Shown here in pieces: positions 23,633 through 31,240 of a DNA stretch of 40,903 bases (positions are counted from its first letter, which is position 1; every line of letters starts with the position of its first letter). Location of the stretch: positions 1-40,903 of the forward strand of contig JANXPB010000143.1 in NCBI GenBank assembly GCA_025357545.1, in the 5' to 3' direction. Origin of the DNA: Holophagaceae bacterium. GTDB lineage: Bacteria; Acidobacteriota; Holophagae; Holophagales; Holophagaceae. Under the pieces are notes generated by a model. The model searched no databases. It was not told where the DNA came from and saw only the letters and a program-made list of their open reading frames with translations. Made by a program: the position numbers and the translations under genes.

Positions 23633-23662
23633 AGTCTAGCTTAGGGAACTTAAATTCTCCAA
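23633..23662 (-). promoter_or_regulatory. Candidate tRNA-Ala promoter
   Basis: On the minus strand TTGGAG (23662-23657) and TAGACT (23638-23633) are spaced by 18 bp and end 12 nt before the mature 5' end of the tRNA, a normal distance for a tRNA leader. Confidence 0.4.
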
Positions 23663-23719
23663 GTCTCATTTCTACTGGAAGGATTGGCCTAACCCCATTT
23701 AGATCTGAGACTGGTGCGC

Positions 23720-24172
23720 ATGTTGTTTGCACTTCTATTGACGGCTGTGCCGCTCGGCCAGGACTTGAGTGGCAAGACCGTCCCTGTTCAATCTGGAATT
23801 TCCTTCGAGCGCCCGGATTTCCAGTTGGATAGGCCTTCCTTCAGGCCTTGGGAAGGGGAGGGCGCAATCCAGGACTCAAGAATGGCATCGCGACGGCGGA
23901 CGCCTGTTCCCGCGGCCACGGTGGAGGTGGTCGATTCGGCAGCCATGGACCGCCAGCAGCGATTCCTGGATTTCAGGGCGAGGACTGCACCGTTGCTGCG
24001 GTTGGCTTTTGAGGCGGGTTCTGACCTGCGCTTCAACAAGCAGATGCTCAGGGAGTTGATGGCGGCGGACCCTTCCCACCCTCATCCCCCATCGGTCCCT
24101 TCGGTTTTCTACAACAATTTCAAGCCACCTGAAGAGAACCCCGCCATCAAGGAGATGAAACAGAGGAAATGA
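23720..24172 (+). CDS. Small exported hypothetical protein
   Basis: 150 residues from the ATG at 23720; a GTG two codons earlier (23714) is possible. The N terminus MLFALLLTAVPLGQDLSG is a plausible signal peptide. The mature part is basic and Pro/Arg-rich, with no cysteines and no recognisable domain. Tracts such as RPDFQLDRPSFRPW and PSHPHPPSVPSVFYNNFKPP suggest a largely extended periplasmic protein. It is monocistronic: a tRNA gene lies upstream on the other strand, and a strong terminator follows directly after the stop. The family was not recognised. Confidence 0.65.
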   Translation: MLFALLLTAVPLGQDLSGKTVPVQSGISFERPDFQLDRPSFRPWEGEGAIQDSRMASRRRTPVPAATVEVVDSAAMDRQQRFLDFRARTAPLLRLAFEAGSDLRFNKQMLRELMAADPSHPHPPSVPSVFYNNFKPPEENPAIKEMKQRK

Positions 24173-24174
24173 AT

Positions 24175-24204
24175 GGAAAAGCCGCCCTGATGGGCGGCTT
24201 TTCC
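24175..24204. terminator. Bidirectional Rho-independent terminator
   Basis: A perfect 13-bp stem, GGAAAAGCCGCCC/GGGCGGCTTTTCC, with a TGAT loop lies between two convergent genes: it is 3 bp after the hypothetical gene's stop and 17 bp before the end of korB. The A-run on one side and T-run on the other make it functional in both directions. Confidence 0.9.
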
Positions 24205-24220
24205 GGAGATGGAGATGAGC

Positions 24221-25276
24221 CTACATCAGCTCGTCCATGCACTTGGCAAGCACATCCTTGCCCGGTTTCAGGGCGGCCTGACCGAGGTGCACCAGCGGTG
24301 CGTCGACTATGTGGGTGGTGTCATGGACGTTGGGCTTCGAGGTGTTCACATAAAGGAGACCCGTGAGGAATTCACCTTTCTCGACGCCCTCGTGGAGGAT
24401 CTTCATGGCGCCGAAACGGTCCGTGGGATCGTAGTCTTCGCGGAGGGCGCGGAAGGACACTTTGGAGCCATCGGGGAAGGTCACGACTTTGCTTTCGCCT
24501 GCCGGAATCTCCACCTGCTCCAGCTCGTTGAACTGCACGAAGCCCAGCTCGTGGAGCGGGAAATCGTGGTCCTTGGCGTTCTTGTAGGACTTGGTGGAAC
24601 TGTCGTGGTTGTTGAAGGTCACGCAGGGGGAGATGATGTCGATGATGCAGGTGCCGTTGTGGGCCATGGCGGCCTTCAGGATCGCGTTCATCTGCTTCGG
24701 GTCGCCGCTGAAGGAGCGCGCCACGAAGCCGCAGCCCAGTTCCAACGCCAGGGTGCAGGGGTCGATGGGGGGCAGCTCGTTCACGGAACCATGTTTGAGC
24801 ACCGAGCCCAGGTCGGCGGTGGCGGAGAACTGGCCCTTCGTGAGCCCGTACACACCGTTGTCCTCGATGATGTAGATGATCGGCACATTGCGGCGGATCA
24901 TATGCATCAGCTGGCCGATGCCGATGGACATGGAATCGCCGTCACCGGAAACGCCGATGTTCACCAACTCCCGATTGGCCAGGGCGGCGCCGGAAGCCAC
25001 GCTGGGCATACGGCCGTGGACGCTGTTGAAGCCCCAGGCCTGGTTGAAGAAATAGGCGGGGGTTTTCGAGGAGCAGCCGATGCCGGAATACTTGCCCACT
25101 TTGTAAGCTTCGATGTTCATCTCGAAGGCGGCGTTGATGAGCTGGGCCGTGATGCTATCGTGGCCGCACCCCGCGCAGAGCGTGGATTTGGAACCGACAT
25201 AGTCCTGCTTGGTGAGGCCAAGCTTGTTGGTGGGGGCTGCGGGAGGGGCGGGAGCGCTGGGTGTTGCAGTGGTCAT
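24221..25276 (-). CDS. korB: 2-oxoacid:ferredoxin oxidoreductase, beta subunit (KorB type)
   Basis: 351 residues. Together with KorA it decarboxylates a 2-oxoacid, most likely 2-oxoglutarate, to the acyl-CoA while reducing ferredoxin, in the cytoplasm. The thiamine-diphosphate motif GDGDSMSIGIGQ (from 111) ends at EDNGVYGLTKGQ, with metal-ligand Asp and Asn. Four cysteines, Cys34 and Cys37 in CAGCGH, Cys68 in GIGCSS and Cys218 in SPCVTF, sit where family members hold a [4Fe-4S] cluster. An Ala/Pro-rich N-terminal tail of about 16 residues precedes the core. It is 9 bp downstream of korA and shares its transcript, which ends at the bidirectional terminator. Confidence 0.92.
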   Translation of the reverse strand: MTTATPSAPAPPAAPTNKLGLTKQDYVGSKSTLCAGCGHDSITAQLINAAFEMNIEAYKVGKYSGIGCSSKTPAYFFNQAWGFNSVHGRMPSVASGAALANRELVNIGVSGDGDSMSIGIGQLMHMIRRNVPIIYIIEDNGVYGLTKGQFSATADLGSVLKHGSVNELPPIDPCTLALELGCGFVARSFSGDPKQMNAILKAAMAHNGTCIIDIISPCVTFNNHDSSTKSYKNAKDHDFPLHELGFVQFNELEQVEIPAGESKVVTFPDGSKVSFRALREDYDPTDRFGAMKILHEGVEKGEFLTGLLYVNTSKPNVHDTTHIVDAPLVHLGQAALKPGKDVLAKCMDELM

Positions 25277-25285
25277 CTCGGTCTC

Positions 25286-27106
25286 CTAGTTCTCGAAAGC
25301 GGTGATCTGGTCGACGATGGTCTGGGCGTCGAGGGCCATGCCGTTGTAGTGCAGCACCTTCTTGAACTTCATGGCGGCTTCGGGGTAGAACTCGCCGAGC
25401 AGGGCATGCATCTGGCCATCGCGGTTCTGTTCAACGACGTAGATGACCTCCGAACCCTTGATGAAGGCATCCACTTCGGCCGTGAAGGGCAGGGCCCGGA
25501 GGCGCAGGTAGTCGGTCTTTTTCTGGAACGAATCCACCAGCACGTCCCGGGCTTCCATCACCGCCGGATCGCTGGACCCGAAGGCCAGGATGCCGCGCTT
25601 GGAGCCGGTGTCTGCGAGGACGGGTTTGGGAACGTACTGCTTGGCTGTTTCGTATTTCAGGCGGAGGCGATCCACCAGGGCTTTGTAGTCTTCCGGCTTC
25701 TCGGAGTACTGGGCCATGGCGTTGTGGCCGGAGCCACGGGTGAAGTAGGCGCCCTTACCGCCCGGCGTTCCGGGCAGGGAGCGATAGGGAATGCCGTCGC
25801 CATCCACGTCTTTGTAGCGGCCCCAGTCCTTCATCTCCGCCAGTTCCTTCTCGCCGAGCACCTTGCCGCGGTCGAAGTTGCCTTCGGGATAGGTGAACGG
25901 CTTGGACATCCAGTTCTGCATGCCCAAGTCGAGATCGGTCACCACGAAGATCGGCGTCTGGAAGCGCTCGGCCAGATTGAAGGCCTCGTAGGCGAAATCG
26001 AAGCACTCGCCCATGTTGCCTGGGTAGAGGTTGATGTGCAGCGTGTCGCCGTGGCTGCACTTGGCGCAGATCTCGATGTCGCCTTGCATGGTGCGGGTGG
26101 GCAGGCCCGTGGAAGGGCCCGTGCGGGCGACATTGAAGAAGACGCCGGGGATTTCCGAGAAGTAGCCGAGGCCGATGAATTCGCTCATGAGGGAGATGCC
26201 GGGCCCCGAGGTCGAGGTCATGCTGCGGGCGCCAGCCCAGCCGGCGCCGAACACGAGGCCCGCGGAAGCCAGCTCATCCTCCATCTGCACTATGGCGACG
26301 GTGAGCTTGCCGCTCTCGTCCCGACGGTGCTCGTCGGCATAGTCGATTAGCGACTCCACGAGGCTCGAGGAAGGCGTGATGGGGTACCAGCCCACCACTT
26401 GCACGCCGGCGAACATGGAACCCAAGGCGCAGGCCGCATTGCCGTCGATGATGATGTTGCCCGCGGTCTTGTTGTCCGCTACCACCTGGAGCCGGCTCTG
26501 GGCGGGCATGTTCTCGGCGGCCCAGGCGAAGCCCGCGTCCACGGCGGCCTGGTTGATCTCGATGGCCTTCTGCTTGCCCTTGAGCTGTTTGGTGATGGCG
26601 TTCTTGGTCTCGTTCATGTCGAGGCCGAGCATCTGGCCGGCTACGCCGACGTAGATCATGTTCTTCACGAGCTTGTGCAGCTTGGGCTCGGGGCAGCTGG
26701 CGGTGACCAGCTTCTGGAAGGGCACCGGATAGTAGGTGAGGTCGTCCCGCAGCGTGTTCAATTTCAAGGGCTCATCGTAGATCACCGTGGCATGGGGCGA
26801 GAGCTTCAGGACGTCATCCTTGGCCGTCTCGGGGTTCATGCAGATCATCAGGTCGACGACGGCCTTGCGGGCCACATAGCCCTTGGTGTTGGCGCGGATC
26901 TGGAACCAGGTGGGCAGGCCGGCGATGTTGCTCGGGAACAGGTTTTTGCCGCTGACCGGCACACCCATCTGGAAGATGGTGCGCATCAGCACGCTGTTCG
27001 CGGTCTGGGAACCGGAGCCGTTGACCGTGCCGATCTCGATGGAGAAATCATTCACCAGGGTTTTCGTGTCTTGGGCCGGTTGGGCGGTAGCAAGCTCGGT
27101 GGACAT
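25286..27106 (-). CDS. korA: 2-oxoacid:ferredoxin oxidoreductase, fused gamma-alpha subunit (KorA type)
   Basis: 606 residues from the ATG at 27106 (MSTELATAQPAQ), which has a strong GGGGAAGGA Shine-Dalgarno; an upstream ATG at 27127 is less likely. The N-terminal ~200 residues are the gamma domain (GTVNGSGSQTANSVLMRTI...). The alpha part begins near DGNAACALGSMFAGVQ and carries YPITPSSSLVE, MEDELASAGLVFGAGWAG and TSTSGPGISLMSEFIGLGY, the hallmark motifs of pyruvate/2-oxoglutarate ferredoxin oxidoreductases. The C-terminal domain ends in VVEQNRDGQMHALL. 2-oxoglutarate is favoured over pyruvate because only gamma-alpha and beta are present, with no separate ferredoxin-like delta subunit. Confidence 0.92.
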   Translation of the reverse strand: MSTELATAQPAQDTKTLVNDFSIEIGTVNGSGSQTANSVLMRTIFQMGVPVSGKNLFPSNIAGLPTWFQIRANTKGYVARKAVVDLMICMNPETAKDDVLKLSPHATVIYDEPLKLNTLRDDLTYYPVPFQKLVTASCPEPKLHKLVKNMIYVGVAGQMLGLDMNETKNAITKQLKGKQKAIEINQAAVDAGFAWAAENMPAQSRLQVVADNKTAGNIIIDGNAACALGSMFAGVQVVGWYPITPSSSLVESLIDYADEHRRDESGKLTVAIVQMEDELASAGLVFGAGWAGARSMTSTSGPGISLMSEFIGLGYFSEIPGVFFNVARTGPSTGLPTRTMQGDIEICAKCSHGDTLHINLYPGNMGECFDFAYEAFNLAERFQTPIFVVTDLDLGMQNWMSKPFTYPEGNFDRGKVLGEKELAEMKDWGRYKDVDGDGIPYRSLPGTPGGKGAYFTRGSGHNAMAQYSEKPEDYKALVDRLRLKYETAKQYVPKPVLADTGSKRGILAFGSSDPAVMEARDVLVDSFQKKTDYLRLRALPFTAEVDAFIKGSEVIYVVEQNRDGQMHALLGEFYPEAAMKFKKVLHYNGMALDAQTIVDQITAFEN

Positions 27107-27189
27107 CGGTTTCCTTCCCCTTATCAAGGCTCCTTGCGCAGTCCGACCCCAGCCTTCAGGGCCTCGCGCCTTGTGAGCAGCAGACGATC

Positions 27190-27195
27190 AGTATA
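27190..27195 (-). promoter_or_regulatory. Candidate korA -10 element
   Basis: On the minus strand TATACT (27195-27190) matches the -10 consensus at five of six positions, giving a leader of about 75 nt before korA. The hexamer 17 bp upstream (TCGGAA) is a poor -35, so an activator may be needed. The leader can form an AAGGCT/AGCCTT hairpin (27126-27156). Confidence 0.4.
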
Positions 27196-27246
27196 GGGTG
27201 CGCGCCCCACAGTTCCGAGCATGGATTCTGGACCAATTCCGGTCTT

Positions 27247-27300
27247 TAGAAAAAAAACGAAAAAAAAGGGATTGACCCCCTTGCCTCAGCTTCCTACCTT
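27247..27300 (+). promoter_or_regulatory. lexA promoter with UP-like A-tracts
   Basis: TTGACC (27272-27277) and TACCTT (27295-27300) are spaced by exactly 17 bp. Two A-tracts (about 27248-27258 and 27260-27267) sit directly upstream like an UP element. The -10 ends six bases before the lexA ATG, so the transcript should start at or within a base or two of the start codon. An inverted repeat GACC-N6-GGTC (27231-27244) could bind LexA or another repressor; the Acidobacteria SOS box cannot be confirmed by eye. Confidence 0.6.
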
Positions 27301-27306
27301 GAATTC

Positions 27307-28035
27307 ATGACTTCGACCGATCTGACCAAGCGGCAACTCGCAGTGCTCCGATTCATCCGCGCCTTCGTGGCGGAAGAGGGCCGCAGCCCGACGCTGTCCG
27401 AGATCGGCAAAGGCGTAGGATCCAGCGCCGTGAGCACCATCCACAAACATGTGCAGCACCTCATCGACAAGGGTTTTTTAGGGCGCAGCCACGGCAAGGG
27501 TAACAACATCGTCCTACGTGACAAGGTCGTGCCCGTTGCGGCAAGGGAAGATGAGGACGAGGGGGATGTGGCGGGTGACACCGACCATGCGCAAACCGCC
27601 CGACACGCCCTTGATGCCCACGATTCAACGTCCAGGTTATCCAGGCTCGTTCCGGCGCGGCTGCTGCCCTTCTGTGGAGATGTGGCCGCCGGCGCACCGC
27701 TTATCCCGGAAACCCGGGCTCTGCCGGTGGAAGTGCCGAATGTCATCCACCGGGAACGCGGTGATCTATTCGTGCTCCGGGTTCGAGGCGATTCCATGGT
27801 GGGCGACGCGATCCTTGATGGGGATCTCGTGGTGCTCCAGCGCAAAGCCGAGGTGCGCAACGGGGAGCGCGTGGTGGCCCTCATCGACGGCGAGGAGGCC
27901 ACCCTTAAGGAGTATCGCAAGGACAAGCAGGGCGTGTGGCTGATTCCCCATAACCCCGAACTCACTCCCAAGTGCTACGACCCGCGGCGCATCACCCTGC
28001 AGGGTGTTGTCGTGGGGGTCATGCGCAGTTGCTGA
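27307..28035 (+). CDS. lexA: LexA SOS repressor
   Basis: 242 residues. LexA represses DNA-damage genes and self-cleaves when bound to RecA filaments. The winged-helix DNA-binding domain occupies about 5-70 (LTKRQLAVLRFIRAF; SPTLSEIGKGVGSSAVSTIH). The S24 peptidase domain holds the scissile Ala128-Gly129 in FCGDVAAGAP, the nucleophile Ser163 in RGDSMVG and the general base Lys201 in EATLKEY. Between them, residues about 81-112 form an unusually long acidic linker (EDEDEGDVAGDTDHA...), making the protein some 40 residues longer than E. coli LexA. No Shine-Dalgarno precedes the ATG, consistent with a leaderless mRNA. Confidence 0.95.
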   Translation: MTSTDLTKRQLAVLRFIRAFVAEEGRSPTLSEIGKGVGSSAVSTIHKHVQHLIDKGFLGRSHGKGNNIVLRDKVVPVAAREDEDEGDVAGDTDHAQTARHALDAHDSTSRLSRLVPARLLPFCGDVAAGAPLIPETRALPVEVPNVIHRERGDLFVLRVRGDSMVGDAILDGDLVVLQRKAEVRNGERVVALIDGEEATLKEYRKDKQGVWLIPHNPELTPKCYDPRRITLQGVVVGVMRSC

Positions 28036-28156
28036 CCTGTTGATCTACTGGCCCAGTGGCCGTCCGCCTACTGCCCCGTTTCCATAACTCAAAGACCACC
28101 ACATCGCGATAAATCCACCCTGTCCATTCTGCTTCGGACGTGGTGGGGCAGTTGGC

Positions 28157-29197
28157 TCAGGGCAGAGCGGCGCGCAAGGCCTGACCCATTTCTGATGTGT
28201 GGAGGCTCCCGCCCAAGTCCGGGGTGGCGGCACCCTTGAGCAGGGCCTCTTGCACGGAAGATTCGATGGCCCCGGCCTCTTGTTCCCAACCCAAGTGGCG
28301 GAACATCAAAGCGGTGCTGAGGATCATCCCCGCCGGGTTGGCGAGGCCTTGCCCCGCGAGGTCCGGTGCGGAGCCGTGCACCGGCTCGAAGAGGCCCGAA
28401 CATCGGAAGCTCGGGGCGGGGGCCAGGTTCGCCGAAGCCGCCATGCCCATGCCCCCCTGGAAGGCCGCTATCAGATCGCTGATGAGGTCTCCCAGGAAGT
28501 TATCCGCGGCGATCACCCCAAAATCCCCCGGCCGCTGCACCAGGGCGCAGAGCAGGGCGTCGGCATGCATGGCGGCGGATCGCACCGTGGGGAATTCCTT
28601 TTGCAGTCGAGTGAAGGCCCGCATCCAGAGCCCGTGGCCGTGCTTCAGCACGTTGGCTTTGTGGGCGAAGGTCAAGGGCCGCCCCAGCTCCAGCGCCCTC
28701 TCGAAGGCGGCCCGCATCAGCACTCCCACCGCTGCTTCGGTGTGGACCGCAATGTCGATTGCCTGGGAACCCTCGGTCTCGCCCCGAAGGCAATAGGGCC
28801 CTTCGGTATTTTCGCGGAAGACTTCGAGCTGGATCTCCGAAGCGGTCACGCCTTTCAGGGGAACCAGGGCGTCCAGCATCGGGGCGCAGGGACGGTGGTT
28901 CACACCCAGCTTCAGGTCCCGCCGCAACCGCAAGAGGATCTCCTCGGCGTGGCGGCCGTCCGGTACGCGGGGGTCGCCCACGGCCCCAAAGAGCACCGCA
29001 TCGAAGTCATCGCGGATCCGTTCGAAGGCTGCGTCCGGCAGGGTTTCCCCGCTCGCCAGATAGTGGTTCCCTCCGTAGGGGAGGACCTCCCACGTCACCC
29101 TGCGCCCCTTGGCCATGGCCCACCCCAAGAGGGGCAAGGCCTCGGCCATCACCTCGGGGCCGATGCCGTCGCCGGGTATCACTGCGATATGTGCCAT
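28157..29197 (-). CDS. leuB: Isopropylmalate/isocitrate dehydrogenase family enzyme (LeuB-like)
   Basis: 346 residues from the ATG at 29197 (MAHIAVIPGDGIGPEV); an upstream ATG at 29227 was rejected as non-conserved. This family performs metal-dependent oxidative decarboxylation of 2R,3S-malates. Visible motifs are GDGIGPEV, LLRLRRDLKLGVNHRPC (substrate-binding arginines), VFRENTEGPYC, the Lys in FAHKANVLKHGHGLW, the metal-binding aspartates in ADNFLGDLISDL and the NAD loop GLFEPVHGSAPDLAG. Length fits 3-isopropylmalate dehydrogenase. No leuA/C/D is adjacent, so homoisocitrate or tartrate dehydrogenase remain alternatives. It is convergent with lexA and divergent from the peroxiredoxin gene. 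Confidence 0.75.
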   Translation of the reverse strand: MAHIAVIPGDGIGPEVMAEALPLLGWAMAKGRRVTWEVLPYGGNHYLASGETLPDAAFERIRDDFDAVLFGAVGDPRVPDGRHAEEILLRLRRDLKLGVNHRPCAPMLDALVPLKGVTASEIQLEVFRENTEGPYCLRGETEGSQAIDIAVHTEAAVGVLMRAAFERALELGRPLTFAHKANVLKHGHGLWMRAFTRLQKEFPTVRSAAMHADALLCALVQRPGDFGVIAADNFLGDLISDLIAAFQGGMGMAASANLAPAPSFRCSGLFEPVHGSAPDLAGQGLANPAGMILSTALMFRHLGWEQEAGAIESSVQEALLKGAATPDLGGSLHTSEMGQALRAALP

Positions 29198-29265
29198 CCA
29201 CCGTCCAGAAAGAGCCCATCTTGGCATGGCCGGGAGGTGGGATACTGGTTGTCTCAGGAGCGACC

Positions 29266-29784
29266 ATGCGAAAAATTTATACCCGCGCCCTTTCGGCCCT
29301 TGCCGCCTTCACAAGCCTAGGGCTCTCCGCGGCGGACTTGCAGGAAGGCCAGAAGGCTCCGGCCATCCGGGCCCAGGACCAAAATGGGAAGTCCATCCAG
29401 CTCTCGGACTTTGCCGGGAAATCTGCGGTGGTGCTGTACTTCTACCCCAAGGACGACACTCCCGGGTGCACCAAGGAAGCCTGCGCCCTGCGGGACAGTT
29501 TCGCTCCCATCAAGGCGGCTGGGGCGGTGATCCTGGGGGTGAGTGGCGACGACGTCAAGAGCCATGAAGCCTTCGCGGCCAAATACCACCTGCCCTTCAG
29601 CATCCTTGCGGACCCCGACCGGGCCATCATTGAGGCCTACGGGGTGAAGATGTTCGGTCTGGGCTTCGCCAAGCGGGTCACCTTCGTCATCGACCGCCAG
29701 GGCATCATCCGCAAGATTTTCAAGGATGTGAAGCCCCAGGGCCACGACCAGGAAGTCCTGGCGGCGGTGAAGAGCCTGGGCTGA
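29266..29784 (+). CDS. Exported PrxQ/BCP-type peroxiredoxin
   Basis: 172 residues from the ATG at 29266, with a good AGGAG Shine-Dalgarno. Thioredoxin-fold thiol peroxidase that reduces hydroperoxides. Peroxidatic Cys68 lies in DDTPGCTKEACALRD and the resolving Cys73 follows at +5, the atypical 2-Cys PrxQ arrangement. Residues 1-22 (KIYTRALSALAAFTSLGLSA) form a signal peptide, so this form acts in the periplasm, whereas E. coli Bcp is cytoplasmic. A weak promoter-like pair, TTGGCA (29221) and TACTGG (29243), is spaced by 16 bp. It is followed by a 100-bp gap and mglA. Confidence 0.9.
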   Translation: MRKIYTRALSALAAFTSLGLSAADLQEGQKAPAIRAQDQNGKSIQLSDFAGKSAVVLYFYPKDDTPGCTKEACALRDSFAPIKAAGAVILGVSGDDVKSHEAFAAKYHLPFSILADPDRAIIEAYGVKMFGLGFAKRVTFVIDRQGIIRKIFKDVKPQGHDQEVLAAVKSLG

Positions 29785-29825
29785 TTTGGGGATCTCTTGG
29801 TTCTTGTTATTTTTTAACCAAGCAT

Positions 29826-29870
29826 GGCTGGAAGGCTGATGGCCTTCGAGATACACTCACCCTTCCAGCC
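29826..29870 (+). promoter_or_regulatory. 10-bp inverted repeat upstream of mglA
   Basis: GGCTGGAAGG (29826-29835) and CCTTCCAGCC (29861-29870) are perfect inverted copies 25 bp apart, ending 14 bp before the mglA ATG. The left arm can also pair with a nearer site: GAAGGC (29831-29836) with GCCTTC (29842-29847). A TACACT -10-like hexamer (29852-29857) lies between the arms, so this may be an operator rather than a leader hairpin. Confidence 0.4.
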
Positions 29871-29884
29871 TCGAGGGTCCCTCA

Positions 29885-31237
29885 ATGGTGTTTTTCAACC
29901 ACGCCACCCGTCAGATGACGGCCAAGATCGTTTACTACGGTCCGGGTTTGTGCGGAAAAACCACCAACCTCAACACCATCTACGGCAAGACCTCGACCAA
30001 GGCCCGCGGCGAGATGGTGAGCCTTAATACGGAAACCGACCGCACGCTGTTCTTCGACCTGCTGCCCATGGACGTAGGCATGGTGGGCGGATTCAAGACC
30101 AAGCTGCAGCTCTACACCGTGCCGGGCCAGGTCTTCTACAACAGCACCCGCAAGCTGGTGCTAAAGGGCGTGGATGGCATCGTGTTCGTGGTGGACAGCC
30201 AGGTGCCGATGCTGGACGCCAGCAAGGAGAGCCTCCAGAACCTGGAGGAGAACCTCAAGGAACTGGGCCTCAAGCTGGGCGACATCCCGATGGTGTTCCA
30301 GTGGAACAAGCGGGACTTGAAAAACATCGTCCCGGTGGAGCAACTGGAAAAGGACCTCAATCACCGTGCTCTGCCCAGCTTTCAGGCCTGCGCCCAGGAC
30401 GGCACCGGGGTCTTCGAGACCTTGCGGGGCATCACGAAACTGAGCCTCACCCACATCAAAACCCATGTTCTGGGCGAGACCACAGCCCCTCCGGCGCCCG
30501 CCCCGCCCAGGGAAGCCCCCAATAAAATAGTCGTTCCTGAGGTGGTGCCTGACCCGCCGGCCCTCATCCGGGATCCCCTGCTGCCCTCGGCGGTGGCGCT
30601 CACTTCCTTCGACCTGCCGGCCTTTTCTAAAATGCTCGACGAGGACACGGGCTATAAACCCGCACCGACGCCATCCATTCCAGGCGAGCTACCCCAACCC
30701 ACGCCACCACCGGTTTTCCAGGAACCGAATCCCCTGGACACCCAGCCCGTGACGGCACTCCGTTCCCAGCCCCTGCCCGACGAAGATGCAGTCGGACTGC
30801 CCAGTGCACCGGCGCTGGCGTTGCTGCCCCTGGCTGAATCGGGCAGCGAGTCGGCCGCTGAAGTCATTCACCCCGAGGTAGCGGCAGCTCCCCTTGCTCC
30901 CCTTGCTCCTCTCGCTATCGTTCCCCAGGCTCCGCCCGTCGAGATCAAGAAGCCGACTGTTTCTGTGGCGCCCACGAAGTTCACCGCGCCTGGCCAGAAA
31001 TCGCCCAATCCCAAGGACGCCATCAATTCTCTGCTGGGGGAACTCACCTTGGTGGGCAGGCTGGGCTCGCCTTCAGTGGTGAGGGTGGACCTTCCGGGCG
31101 ACATGGACCCCGGCGAAGTGGAAGTGGTGGTGCTGGTGAAGCAGAAGGGGCAGGTGGTCGGCGAAGGCACCGTGAAGCGTCCGGCTCCTTCCAAAGGCGT
31201 GGCCGCCAAACTCAGCATCGAATTGAGGCGCCCCTGA
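29885..31237 (+). CDS. mglA: MglA-family GTPase with long C-terminal extension
   Basis: 450 residues. MglA is the small Ras-like GTPase that sets cell polarity and drives gliding or twitching in Myxococcus. The first ~200 residues are a complete MglA domain: P-loop GPGLCGKTT (19-27), TETDRTLFFDLLP, switch-region VPGQ (79-82) and the base-specifying NKRD (141-144). Myxococcus MglA ends at about 195 residues. Here a Pro/Ala-rich linker of some 170 residues leads to a terminal beta-rich domain (INSLLGELTLVGRLGSPS, VVLVKQKGQVVGEG, AKLSIELRRP). The linker is probably disordered. A GAGGG Shine-Dalgarno precedes the ATG. lolA starts 3 bp after the stop. No MglB is in the window. Confidence 0.88.
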   Translation: MVFFNHATRQMTAKIVYYGPGLCGKTTNLNTIYGKTSTKARGEMVSLNTETDRTLFFDLLPMDVGMVGGFKTKLQLYTVPGQVFYNSTRKLVLKGVDGIVFVVDSQVPMLDASKESLQNLEENLKELGLKLGDIPMVFQWNKRDLKNIVPVEQLEKDLNHRALPSFQACAQDGTGVFETLRGITKLSLTHIKTHVLGETTAPPAPAPPREAPNKIVVPEVVPDPPALIRDPLLPSAVALTSFDLPAFSKMLDEDTGYKPAPTPSIPGELPQPTPPPVFQEPNPLDTQPVTALRSQPLPDEDAVGLPSAPALALLPLAESGSESAAEVIHPEVAAAPLAPLAPLAIVPQAPPVEIKKPTVSVAPTKFTAPGQKSPNPKDAINSLLGELTLVGRLGSPSVVRVDLPGDMDPGEVEVVVLVKQKGQVVGEGTVKRPAPSKGVAAKLSIELRRP

Positions 31238-31240
31238 CCG

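Noticed and set aside
24209-26350. 713-codon open frame on the plus strand
   Set aside because: It mirrors korA and korB, whose motifs are intact. The product is Val/Gly/His-rich and shows no domain.
29266-29784. Extension of the peroxiredoxin frame upstream to about 28759
   Set aside because: The upstream part is antisense to the leuB-like gene. The ATG at 29266 has AGGAG and begins a signal peptide.
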